Shown here: piece by piece, positions 1 to 7,577 of the stretch
Numbering within the stretch: the stretch's first letter is position 1
Layout: every line of letters begins with the position of its first letter
Source: Pseudomonas sp. H3(2019)
GTDB lineage: Bacteria; Pseudomonadota; Gammaproteobacteria; Pseudomonadales; Pseudomonadaceae
Direction: 5' to 3'
Assembly: GCF_007713465.1 (NCBI RefSeq)
Contig: NZ_VMSG01000004.1
Coordinates: 62,001 to 126,000, forward strand
Length of the DNA stretch: 64,000 nucleotides
The notes under the pieces: generated by a model
The model's database searches: none
What the model was told of the DNA's origin: nothing
The model's input: the letters and a program-made list of their open reading frames with translations, nothing else
Made by a program: the position numbers and the translations under genes

Positions 1-1
1 G

Positions 2-547
2 ATCGGTTTTGTCATCTACGTCGGCTTCTACAGCCTGTACCTCAAGCGCAAGTCGGTTCACGGCACGCTGGTGGGCAGTCTGTCGGGGGCGATGCCGCCG
101 GTGATTGGCTATGTCGCGGTGAGCAATAACTTCGACATGGCGGCGCTGACGCTGCTGGTGATGTTCAGCTTGTGGCAGATGCCGCATTCTTACGCGATCG
201 CGATCTTTCGCTTCAACGATTACCTGGCGGCATCGATTCCGGTGTTGCCGGTGAAGCGCGGGATTCAGGTGGCGAAGAAGCACATCCTGCTCTACATCCT
301 GGCGTTCCTGGTGGCGACCTTGATGCTGACGTTCAGCGGTTATGCGGGCATGAGTTATCTTGCGGTTGCGGCGGCGATGGGCATGTACTGGTTGTACATG
401 GCCTGGACTGGCTACAAGGCGGTGGATGACACGGTTTGGGCACGCAAGCTGTTCGTGTTTTCGATTTTCACCATCACGGCGTTGAGCGTGATGATGTCGC
501 TGGACTTCAAGGTGCCGAGCGAGTTGTTGCTGACTTACGCGCCTTAA
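2..547 (+). CDS. cyoE: Protoheme IX farnesyltransferase (heme O synthase), 3' part
   Basis: The reading frame enters from the left edge and ends at a TAA, so only the C-terminal 181 residues are present. CyoE is an inner-membrane UbiA-family prenyltransferase that adds a farnesyl group to protoheme to make heme O for terminal oxidases. The visible part has several hydrophobic segments, a GALPPVIGY-like stretch (seen as GAMPPVIGY near the start) and the conserved loop [18 protein letters not shown], both typical of CyoE. A strong terminator follows 17 bases after the stop, so cyoE is probably the last gene of its transcript. The 5' part and any cyo genes lie outside the window. Confidence 0.93.
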   Translation: MGFVIYVGFYSLYLKRKSVHGTLVGSLSGAMPPVIGYVAVSNNFDMAALTLLVMFSLWQMPHSYAIAIFRFNDYLAASIPVLPVKRGIQVAKKHILLYILAFLVATLMLTFSGYAGMSYLAVAAAMGMYWLYMAWTGYKAVDDTVWARKLFVFSIFTITALSVMMSLDFKVPSELLLTYAP

Positions 548-563
548 GGTTTTGCGGTTGTAC

Positions 564-601
564 AAAAAGCCCCGCCTTCGAGAGATGTGCGGGGTTTTTT
601 A
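564..601 (+). terminator. Intrinsic terminator of cyoE
   Basis: A GCCCCGC/GCGGGG stem with an A-run before and a run of six T after it lies just downstream of the cyoE stop. The A-run also makes it usable from the opposite strand. Confidence 0.85.
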
Positions 602-617
602 TTGTCCCCGGATTTAC

Positions 618-1072
618 CTGTGTGAGCTGGCTTGCCCGCGATGGCGGCCCGATAGCCGACCAGTCTCTTGCAGGTGTACATATCCATTCCTGCGGTAACG
701 GCCACTTAGGGTTTCGCTCTTACAGCGACTCCCTTTGGCAGACGCCCCAAAGGAAGCAAAGGTCTTCGCCCCAAGCGTACGGCACCTCGCCTAGGCTCGG
801 CGTCCCCTCGCTCCGGTGTCCATCAGGGGGCATCGCCTACGGTCGGCTTCGCTTCGACCTCCTCTCGATGTGTCCGGCTGCGCCGTACGGCGCTGCGCGC
901 CACCCCCCTGATGAACACCTCCACTCGGCCTTCCGATAGGGGCGGGTGGATCAAGATCAAAAGCGGCAGGCGAGCTAACGCTCGGCCTGTTGAGTGGTGG
1001 GGAATGCCACTTCATTGTCGATGATCGTTCCCACGCTCCGCGTGGGAATGCATCTTGTGACGCTCTGCGTCA
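618..1072. repeat. Gene-free stretch with dispersed Pseudomonas repeat and REP-like sequences
   Basis: No credible gene lies here. From about 713 to 1000 is a stretch of the kind scattered in Pseudomonas intergenic regions, recognised by CTCTTACAGCGACTCCCTTT and CACCTCGCCTAGGCTCGGCG. It contains an imperfect palindrome of about 100 bp: TGTCCATCAGGGG near 819 faces CCCCTGATGAACA near 905, with 12 of 13 bases matching. A REP-like half site (GAGCTGGCTTGCCCGCGAT) lies at 627-645. At 1021-1050 there is a second REP type (ATCGTTCCCACGCTCCGCGT), whose close relative recurs near 41405. Recognition of the family is from memory; the palindrome is seen directly. Confidence 0.5.
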
Positions 1073-1101
1073 CAATTCGTGAGCTGATGGTCGAACACCT
1101 G

Positions 1102-1137
1102 AAAAGCCCCGCCTTCAAGAGAAGCACGGGGCTTTTT
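1102..1137 (-). terminator. Terminator downstream of the DUF3077 gene (bidirectional)
   Basis: A GCCCCG/CGGGGC stem is flanked by A4 and T5, 5 bases past the stop of the minus-strand gene. Its left arm is nearly identical to the cyoE terminator at 564-601. Confidence 0.8.
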
Positions 1138-1141
1138 CCAT

Positions 1142-1420
1142 TCAATCGCGGTTATTACCCGGCGCCCCCAGCACCTTCACCACATCATCGATCACCGCCT
1201 TACTCATCTCCTGCAAATAATGCGATGCCCAGGCATAGCGGTCCTTGCCGCGTTCCATCGCCGCATCTTCGGCCAGCAGTTTGGAGAGGTGGAGCAAGTC
1301 GGACACATGGGACAAGGCTTCGTGGATCGAGACGCCGCTGTTGACGCGGAACAGGGCTTGGTCGGAGTGGATGGAGAAGGGCGTGAGGCCAGCGGTTGTC
1401 AGGTTTTGGAGGTTAGTCAT
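1142..1420 (-). CDS. DUF3077 family protein
   Basis: A 92-residue cytoplasmic protein of a family found almost only in Pseudomonas; its function is unknown. The pattern FRVNSGVSIHEALSHVSDLL, then an alanine-rich helix, AWASHYLQEMSKAVIDD and a short tail matches the usual DUF3077 layout and length. I chose the ATG at 1420 because AGGAG sits 8 bases upstream; a TTG six bases earlier would leave only 3 bases to that site. The gene stands alone and ends at its own terminator. Its leader folds into a long hairpin whose 3' arm runs into the Shine-Dalgarno sequence (see the 1426-1512 entry), suggesting translational control. Confidence 0.75.
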   Translation of the reverse strand: MTNLQNLTTAGLTPFSIHSDQALFRVNSGVSIHEALSHVSDLLHLSKLLAEDAAMERGKDRYAWASHYLQEMSKAVIDDVVKVLGAPGNNRD

Positions 1421-1425
1421 TGGCA

Positions 1426-1512
1426 AAACTCCTATATATCGGTGAGAGCTGCCTCATTCGTTCTCAGGCGAATGGGTGGCAGCTATGCGCAGGCTGAGAA
1501 CCGGTATATAGG
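1426..1512 (-). promoter_or_regulatory. Structured leader of the DUF3077 gene overlapping its ribosome binding site
   Basis: Read on the minus strand, CCTATATACCGGT (1512-1500) pairs with ACCGATATATAGG (1443-1431), 12 of 13 bases. Inside this, AGCTGCC pairs with GGCAGCT and CATTCG with CGAATG around an 8-base loop. The loop carries CTGAGAA, complementary to TTCTCAG in the 5' arm, so an alternative fold or pseudoknot is possible. The 3' arm ends in the GG of the AGGAG that serves the DUF3077 start at 1420. This is a direct reading of complementarity; a regulatory role is inference. Confidence 0.5.
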
Positions 1513-1514
1513 AC

Positions 1515-1965
1515 CCGGCAGACCCGAAGGTCTCCCACGCACAGCCGCCATGACACGGAAATGCAGGCATAAAAAAACGCCGGCAATCGTGAAGTAGGGC
1601 GTTGGTGCGTCTCTATATTACCCAGGTTCTCAGGCCCGGTCGCTGAATGGGCAGCGACGGTTTGACGTTAGCGTGCAGAAATTGGGGGCACAATCGTAGC
1701 GATGTGCTGGCTCTGTATGGTTTTTTAGCGCCTGGGAGGCTGCTAATCGCCGCAGGGTGCGTGCCTGCTGGCGCGCCCCTAGAAATCCATCCGATGCCCA
1801 AAAACCAAATTCAGAACGGTCCTACATTCACCCTCAAGCGCCCCGAAGTGCCTCAAGTCACTCCGCCACCCTCTCACTCCCTGCCGCTGGCCTTTTTTCT
1901 GCATGCAGAACAACCGTCACGTCAAACCTGCATCATCGGTCGAGCCGACCTAAGGAAGAATTACC
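1515..1965. other. Gene-free stretch between the DUF3077 leader and psiE
   Basis: I see no convincing gene. Short open frames here have no ribosome binding site and read as shadow sequence. The promoters of psiE and of the DUF3077 gene must both lie here. I could not assign boxes with confidence. Confidence 0.5.
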
Positions 1966-2466
1966 GTGAATATCAATTGGGCTGAAAAGCTTCGCCAGAA
2001 CGTCCATGAGTTGGCCGGATCGCTGGGCAACCTCTTTGTTGAGACGTTCCATTACCTGGCGCTGTTCGCCATCGGTGCAGTCACCGCCTGGGCGGCGGTG
2101 GCGGAATTTCTGCTGATGATCAAGGAGGGTGACATCAAGATCGATGACATCCTGCTGCTGTTCATCTACCTCGAGCTGGGGGCGATGGTCGGGATTTACT
2201 TCAAGACCAACCACATGCCGGTGCGCTTCCTGATCTACGTGGCGATTACCGCGTTGACGCGCCTGTTGATCTCCAACGTATCGCACCACAACCCGCCGGA
2301 CCTCGGGATCATCTACCTGTGCGGCGGAATTCTGCTGCTGGCGTTTTCGATTCTGGTGGTGCGCTATGCCTCTTCGCAATTCCCGTCGGTGAAGATCGAG
2401 CACCCACAGCGCAAGACCGGGGCGGGCTCCGGTGAGCATCCGGAAGTCGAGAAGGGCGAGCTTTAA
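1966..2466 (+). CDS. psiE: PsiE-family inner-membrane protein
   Basis: A 166-residue protein with four hydrophobic segments (about 28-50, 62-78, 86-105 and 113-130), as in phosphate-starvation-inducible PsiE. Family signatures visible are LLLFIYLELGAMVGIYFK and HMPVRFLIYVAITALTRLLI. The biochemical role of PsiE is unknown; in Escherichia coli it is under phosphate (PhoB) and cAMP control. The start is a GTG preceded by AAGGAAG at suitable distance. The C-terminal tail (about 135-166) is hydrophilic and probably cytoplasmic. The gene runs head-on into the DUF3509 gene, their ends overlapping by 4 bases. I could not identify a Pho box upstream. Confidence 0.8.
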   Translation: MNINWAEKLRQNVHELAGSLGNLFVETFHYLALFAIGAVTAWAAVAEFLLMIKEGDIKIDDILLLFIYLELGAMVGIYFKTNHMPVRFLIYVAITALTRLLISNVSHHNPPDLGIIYLCGGILLLAFSILVVRYASSQFPSVKIEHPQRKTGAGSGEHPEVEKGEL

Positions 2467-2780
2467 AACCTTGCAGGCCGAGGGGGGTGAGCCTTGGGTG
2501 AGGGCGGTGGCAATTTGAGCTTGTCGCCATTGGTCATCGCTTCAAGGATCGCCACGGCGCTGTGGCCTTGTTCGATGGCGATGCCGAACTGAATGCTTTG
2601 CACCAGCCGTTTCAGGCGTTGCGGGTCATTGCGTTGTTCGGCGCTGATCATCCGCTTGGCGACGATTCGGCCGGTTTTGGAGAGGGTCAGCATGATGCTG
2701 CCGTCGAGCCCTTGGATGCTCAGGTTGACCTGATAATCCGGCGCAAAAACGTCGGTGATCAGTTGAAAGGGGTTATCCAT
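2463..2780 (-). CDS. DUF3509 family protein
   Basis: A 105-residue soluble protein beginning MDNPFQLITDVFAPDYQVNL, then GLDGSIMLTLS and a central AKRMISAEQRNDPQRLKRLV helix, ending in a proline-rich tail. This matches what I remember of the Pseudomonas DUF3509 family, whose best known feature is an RVIS-like motif (RMIS here). No function is established. It is a single gene, convergent with psiE, and its stop overlaps the psiE stop region by 4 bases. No catalytic residues, signal peptide or membrane segment are visible. Confidence 0.6.
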   Translation of the reverse strand: MDNPFQLITDVFAPDYQVNLSIQGLDGSIMLTLSKTGRIVAKRMISAEQRNDPQRLKRLVQSIQFGIAIEQGHSAVAILEAMTNGDKLKLPPPSPKAHPPRPARF

Positions 2781-2954
2781 AATGCGTCACCGCTTGATTG
2801 GATCGTGCAGTCATTGACCCGCCAGGATCAGGATTGGTTCGCTTTTCCAGACCATCGGCAGGCCGTTCGCTGAGGTTTCAACAACATCCGTGTGCCTCCA
2901 TTCTGACGAAGCAAGGGCCATGCCGGTCCTGCTCCGGGTCAATAAACCGGCAAT

Positions 2955-2984
2955 AAAAAGGCGAGCCCAATGACTCGCCTTTTT
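2955..2984 (-). terminator. Terminator of the sdaA-sdaC transcript
   Basis: An AAAAAGGCGAG/CTCGCCTTTTT hairpin lies 16 bases beyond the sdaC stop; read on the minus strand it ends in a T-run. Confidence 0.85.
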
Positions 2985-2999
2985 CATTCACGGTCCGTT

Positions 3000-4301
3000 T
3001 CAGGGCATGACGGAGTAGATGATCGCTGACAGTGCGATCAGGCCGATCAGTACCACGAACACGTTCGAGGCTTGCCCCGAATACTGGCGCAGCGACGGCA
3101 CGCGGCGGATCGCGTACATCGGCATCAGGAACAACAGGCAGGCGATCACCGGCCCGCCGAGGGTTTCGATCATGCCCAGGATGCTCGGGTTGAAGGTCGC
3201 CACGGCCCAGCAGCTGAGGATCATGAACAGCGCAGTCACGCGGTTCAGCCAGCTGGCCGGCATCGCCCGGCCACGGCCGCGCAGGCTTTTCACGATCAGG
3301 CCCTGAAAGCCTTCGCTGGCACCGATGTAGTGGCCGAGGAAGGATTTGGTGATTGCCACCAGCGCGATCAACGGTGCGGCATAGGCGATGACCGGGGTCT
3401 GGAAGTGGTTGGCCAGGTACGACAGGATCGAGATGTTCTGCGCCTTCGCGGCGGCAAGGTCGGCCGGCGACAGGGCCAGCACACAGCTGAAGCAGAAGAA
3501 CATCACCGTCAGCACCATCATGCTGTGGGCGACGGCGAGAATGCCGCTGCTTTTCGGCTCGGCTTGGGCGCCGTAGCGCTGTTTCTGGTCGACGGCGAAG
3601 GCGGAGATGATCGGCGAATGGTTGAACGAGAACACCATTACCGGGATCGCCAGCCACAGGGTTTTGAAGAACAGCGGCAACGGCATGCCGTCACTGGCCG
3701 AGGCGAAGAACGCGCCGTTCCAGTTCGGGATCAGGCTCACACCGAGCAACAGCAACGCGGCGACAAACGGGTAAACCAGCACGCTCATGCATTTGACGAT
3801 CACGCCCTGACCGCAACGGACAATCGCCATCAGGCCCAGAATCAGCGCCAGCGACAACACCGCACGAGGGGGCGGTGCGATGTGCAACTGATGCTCCATG
3901 AAGCTGCTCAGGGTGTTGGTCAGCGCCACGCTGTACACCAGCAAAATCGGGAAAATCGCAAAGAAATACAGCAGGGTGATCAGCTTGCCGGCACCGATGC
4001 CGAAGTGTTCTTCCACCACTTCGGTGATGTCCCCGGAACGCCCGGACAGCACGAAGCGGGTCAGGCCGCGGTGGGCGAAGAAGGTCATCGGGAAAGCCAG
4101 CAGCGCCAGCACCAGCAACGGCCAGAAACCGCCGACGCCGGCGTTGATCGGCAGGAACAGGGTGCCCGCACCAATCGCCGTGCCGTAAAGGCCGAGCATC
4201 CAGGTGGTGTCGTGTTTGCTCCAGCCTTTGCGGGTTGTTGCGGTGTCGCGTTTGAGGTCTACAGCAGGATTATCGGCAGCAGGTGTACGTACATCGGTCA
4301 T
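3000..4301 (-). CDS. sdaC: HAAAP-family serine/threonine:H+ symporter
   Basis: A 433-residue inner-membrane transporter with about 11 hydrophobic segments, as expected for the hydroxy/aromatic amino acid permease family. The N-terminal motif GLYGTAIGAGTLFLPINAGV is typical of SdaC/TdcC. It should import L-serine (possibly threonine) with protons. It lies 63 bases downstream of the serine dehydratase gene on the same strand, so uptake and deamination of serine are probably co-transcribed. I chose the ATG at 4301 because GAGG lies 8 bases upstream; a GTG at 4337 would add 12 residues with no better signal. A terminator follows the stop. Confidence 0.88.
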   Translation of the reverse strand: MTDVRTPAADNPAVDLKRDTATTRKGWSKHDTTWMLGLYGTAIGAGTLFLPINAGVGGFWPLLVLALLAFPMTFFAHRGLTRFVLSGRSGDITEVVEEHFGIGAGKLITLLYFFAIFPILLVYSVALTNTLSSFMEHQLHIAPPPRAVLSLALILGLMAIVRCGQGVIVKCMSVLVYPFVAALLLLGVSLIPNWNGAFFASASDGMPLPLFFKTLWLAIPVMVFSFNHSPIISAFAVDQKQRYGAQAEPKSSGILAVAHSMMVLTVMFFCFSCVLALSPADLAAAKAQNISILSYLANHFQTPVIAYAAPLIALVAITKSFLGHYIGASEGFQGLIVKSLRGRGRAMPASWLNRVTALFMILSCWAVATFNPSILGMIETLGGPVIACLLFLMPMYAIRRVPSLRQYSGQASNVFVVLIGLIALSAIIYSVMP

Positions 4302-4364
4302 CAGTATCGCCTCGTTATTATTCTTGCTCGGGCTCACGTAATGCAGGCGGTCAGGGAATGCTCG

Positions 4365-5741
4365 TCAGCACTCCACCCAGCTCACCGCCAGGCCGCCCCG
4401 TGAAGTTTCTTTGTATTTGTCGTGCATATCGGCGCCGGTATCGCGCATGGTGCGGATTACCCGGTCGAGGGAAATGAAGTGTTTGCCGTCGCCGCGCAGG
4501 GCCATTTGCGTGGCGTTGATCGCCTTCACGGCGGCAATCGCGTTGCGCTCGATGCACGGCACCTGAACCAGCCCGCCGACCGGGTCGCAGGTCAGGCCAA
4601 GGTTGTGTTCCAGGCCGATTTCGGCGGCGTTTTCCAGTTGCTCGGGCGTCGCGCCCAAGACGTCGGCAAGGCCGGCAGCGGCCATGGCGCAGGCGGAACC
4701 GACTTCACCCTGGCAGCCGACTTCGGCACCAGAGATCGAGGCGTTCTTTTTGCAGAGGATGCCCACCGACGCGGCCGCGAGGAAAAACGCCACGACATCG
4801 TCGTCCGAAGCGTCGGGGTTGAACTTCATGTAGTAATGCAGCACCGCCGGGATGATCCCCGCCGCGCCGTTGGTCGGTGCGGTGACCATGCGTCCGCCGG
4901 CGGCGTTTTCTTCGTTCACGGCGAGGGCGAACAGGTTGACCCATTCCATTGCCGAGAGGGTCGAACTGATGACGTTCGGTTTGCCGATTTCCAACAGGCT
5001 GCGGTGCAATTTCGCGGCGCGGCGCGGCACATCCAGGCCACCCGGCAGGATGCCTTCGTGGCGCAGGCCTTGCTCGACGCATTCACGCATCACCGACCAG
5101 ATGTGCAGCAGGCCTTTGCGAATTTCCGCATCGCTGCGCCAGGCCCGTTCGTTGGCCATCATCAGCTCGGAAACCCGCAGGCCGTGCTGGTTGCACAACG
5201 ACAGCAATTCCACGGCGCTGGAAAACTCGTACGGCAACACCACATCGCTGGCGGCTGGTACACCGGACTCGGCTTCGGCTGCTTCGACGATGAAACCGCC
5301 GCCCACCGAGTAGTAGGTTTGTTCCCACAGCTGGCCGTTTTCGCCAAAGGCTGTCAGTGACATGGCGTTGGGGTGGTAGGGCAGGCTTTCATCGAGCAGC
5401 AGCAAATCGCGTTGCCAATCGAAGGCAATGTACCGGCGACCGGCCAGCAGCAGTTCGCCGCTTTCGCGCAACTGCTGAATACGCGGACCGATGCAGCTCG
5501 GGTCGATGCTGTCCGGCCATTCGCCCATCAGGCCCATGACGCAGGCGCGATCGGTGGCGTGGCCGACACCGGTGGCGGACAGTGAGCCGTAGAGACGGAC
5601 TTCCACCCGCCGGATTTGCTCCAGCAAACCCTGGTCAAACAGCGCCTGGGCGAAGGTCGCCGTAGCGCGCATCGGGCCGACGGTGTGGGAACTGGACGGA
5701 CCGATGCCGACTTTGAAGAGATCGAAAACACTGATAGCCAT
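4365..5741 (-). CDS. sdaA: L-serine ammonia-lyase, iron-sulfur type
   Basis: A 458-residue cytoplasmic enzyme converting L-serine to pyruvate and ammonia. The N-terminal signature [20 protein letters not shown] is diagnostic of the one-chain bacterial enzymes, with the beta-like domain at about 3-160 and the alpha domain at about 190-455. Conserved cysteines that hold the oxygen-sensitive 4Fe-4S cluster are visible in [31 protein letters not shown] and VQVPCIERN. The start ATG has AAGG 7 bases upstream. It is the first gene of the pair with sdaC and is transcribed away from a LysR gene across a 135-base gap. Pseudomonas carries more than one such gene; I cannot tell which paralogue this is. 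Confidence 0.92.
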   Translation of the reverse strand: MAISVFDLFKVGIGPSSSHTVGPMRATATFAQALFDQGLLEQIRRVEVRLYGSLSATGVGHATDRACVMGLMGEWPDSIDPSCIGPRIQQLRESGELLLAGRRYIAFDWQRDLLLLDESLPYHPNAMSLTAFGENGQLWEQTYYSVGGGFIVEAAEAESGVPAASDVVLPYEFSSAVELLSLCNQHGLRVSELMMANERAWRSDAEIRKGLLHIWSVMRECVEQGLRHEGILPGGLDVPRRAAKLHRSLLEIGKPNVISSTLSAMEWVNLFALAVNEENAAGGRMVTAPTNGAAGIIPAVLHYYMKFNPDASDDDVVAFFLAAASVGILCKKNASISGAEVGCQGEVGSACAMAAAGLADVLGATPEQLENAAEIGLEHNLGLTCDPVGGLVQVPCIERNAIAAVKAINATQMALRGDGKHFISLDRVIRTMRDTGADMHDKYKETSRGGLAVSWVEC

Positions 5742-5876
5742 GCTAAAGCCTTACAAGCAATGGAGTAGGAATCGCCGCCATTTTTTGTAGGCCAAGCGCA
5801 ATGTCGGCGATACTGCCTACCTCGGTCAGCCCTGACCAACGAAACTTCCTAAGACAGGCTTTAGTAGGACTAAACG

Positions 5877-6824
5877 ATGAGTCGTCAATTTCATGCCCAG
5901 ACTTATGTCTGGTTGCATGTGTTTTCCTGTGCGGCACGCCACTTGTCGTTCACCCGCTGTGCCGAAGAACTGCACATCACCCCCGGCGCCGTCAGTCAGC
6001 AGATCCGCCAGTTGGAAGAACGCCTGGGGTTTCGCCTGTTTCACCGCCGTGCCCGGGGCGTCGAATTGAGTGCCGAAGGCCAGCGGCTGGCGATTACCGT
6101 TAACGAAGCCTACGGCAGCATCGATGCGGAATTGCGCCGGCTGGACGCAGGGATGATCAGCGGCATCCTGCGTTTGCGCTCGATTCCTTCGTTTCTCGGT
6201 AAATGGCTGACGCCGCGTCTGCCGCGTTTGCAGCAGCGGTTTCCGGATATCCAGTTGCGGCTGGTGGCCGAGGACAGCAGCGTGGCGCTGCACGAAGGCG
6301 ACTTCGACCTGGCCATCGACTTGAACGATGGCAGTTACCCGGGATTGTTATCCACAGCCTTGCTCGATGAGCAAATTTTCCCGGTCTGCGCACCGAGCCT
6401 GCTGCGTGGCCGACCGCCGCTGCACGGGCCGGCTGATCTGGTGCATTTTCCGTTGTTGCACGACATCACCGCCTGGCGCGGCAGTTATGAATACGCGGAG
6501 TGGGAGTTTTACCTGAATGCCATCGGCTTCGACGGCGCCGACGTACGGCGCGGGCATACCTTCAACCGCAACCACCTGACCATCGAGGCGGCGATTGCCG
6601 GGATGGGCGTGGCCATTGCCCGACGGACCTTGCTCAACGATGAACTGGAGCGTGGCACGCTGATCGTACCGTTCGGCGTCGCGGTGCCCAACTACAAACG
6701 TTATGTGTTGCTGTATTCACCGGGCGCGCTGAGCCATCCGGGCGTGCGTGCGGTGCATGACTGGCTGGTAGAGGAGGCGGAGATTTTTCGCGGGTTGCAC
6801 CCCTTGGGCGAGGGGCAATTGTGA
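5877..6824 (+). CDS. LysR-family regulator (GcvA-like), probable controller of sdaA-sdaC
   Basis: A 315-residue DNA-binding protein. The winged helix-turn-helix is at about 10-70 (LSFTRCAEELHITPGAVSQQ, then IRQLEERLGFRLFHR) and the LysR substrate-binding domain at about 100-300. The closest familiar relatives are GcvA/AmpR-type regulators, judged by the AVSQQIRQLE and LFHRRARGVELSAEG wording. It is divergent from the serine dehydratase operon, the standard arrangement for a LysR protein and its target. The intergenic gap of 135 bases must hold both promoters. The start has AGGA 7 bases upstream. Serine or a derivative as inducer is inference from context. Confidence 0.85.
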   Translation: MSRQFHAQTYVWLHVFSCAARHLSFTRCAEELHITPGAVSQQIRQLEERLGFRLFHRRARGVELSAEGQRLAITVNEAYGSIDAELRRLDAGMISGILRLRSIPSFLGKWLTPRLPRLQQRFPDIQLRLVAEDSSVALHEGDFDLAIDLNDGSYPGLLSTALLDEQIFPVCAPSLLRGRPPLHGPADLVHFPLLHDITAWRGSYEYAEWEFYLNAIGFDGADVRRGHTFNRNHLTIEAAIAGMGVAIARRTLLNDELERGTLIVPFGVAVPNYKRYVLLYSPGALSHPGVRAVHDWLVEEAEIFRGLHPLGEGQL

Positions 6825-7037
6825 GGATTTATTGCAGCGTTGCAGGTCGAGTCGACTCCCGACATTAACAGCGCTTTTGTCGGTTGTCCGGCTTTTTTTG
6901 CGTATGAATATTTATCTTTTTTTAGGGGTTGAATTGTTTCTCCGTCTGCCCAACTCTGTAACCAAGAGGTCACGGCCAACCAGGTTTCAAACACTGCACC
7001 GGACCTCTCGCGAGCTAGCTGAAATAAGGGATGAACT

Positions 7038-7445
7038 ATGCAAATCCAAGTCAATAGCGATAACCATATTCAAAGCAGCATCCGACTGGAGGAGTGGGTA
7101 CGTACTACCATTGAGAGCACGCTCGAACGATACGAAGAAGACCTGACACGGGTCGAAGTGCATCTGCGGGACGAGAACGGCGATAAACCCGGTCCACACG
7201 ACATGCGCTGCCAGCTTGAAGCGCGGCCAAAAGGCCATCAACCGGTATCCGTTACTCATAAAGCCGACACACTGGAACTGGCCATCGAAGGGGCGGCCAC
7301 CAAGCTTGAACATGCGCTGGAACACCTGTTCGGCAAATTGCGCGGTAAACGCGCCAGCGTCACGCCGATCAATTCAGGTGGTCATGCCGATGCGCTGCTT
7401 GAAGAAGAATTTCTCGAGAACGAACAGGCCGCATTCAATAGTTGA
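7038..7445 (+). CDS. HPF/RaiA family ribosome-associated protein
   Basis: A 135-residue protein with a beta-alpha-beta-beta-beta-alpha pattern at about 1-100 (MQIQVNSDNHI, RVEVHLRDENGD, then a second helix EGAATKLEHALEHLFGKLRG), as in ribosome hibernation factors. It is not the rpoN-linked hpf: it stands alone and has an acidic C-terminal tail (about 112-135). Proteins of this subgroup are common in Pseudomonas and are presumed to bind the 30S subunit in slow growth. The start has AGGG 7 bases upstream, and an intrinsic terminator follows. The 213-base leader upstream is A/T-rich and probably holds a regulated promoter, which I could not define. Confidence 0.75.
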   Translation: MQIQVNSDNHIQSSIRLEEWVRTTIESTLERYEEDLTRVEVHLRDENGDKPGPHDMRCQLEARPKGHQPVSVTHKADTLELAIEGAATKLEHALEHLFGKLRGKRASVTPINSGGHADALLEEEFLENEQAAFNS

Positions 7446-7473
7446 TGCCTGAAACACCCTTACCACCCCACTG

Positions 7474-7504
7474 AAAACGGGCCTGCAGATGCAGGCCCGT
7501 TTTG
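7474..7504 (+). terminator. Terminator of the HPF-like gene (bidirectional)
   Basis: A stem of CGGGCCTGC/GCAGGCCCG around AGAT is flanked by AAAA and TTTT, 29 bases after the stop. It can also stop transcripts arriving from pbpC. Confidence 0.85.
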
Positions 7505-7577
7505 GTTTCAGTTGTACCCATGCATCAAGTAATGACTGATGCGTGGTCATACAGTCCCTCGGTCTGTCCCCACTTGG

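Noticed and set aside
3072..4403. A 443-codon plus-strand frame opposite sdaC
   Set aside because: Extremely His/Gln/Arg-rich, antisense to an obvious membrane transporter.
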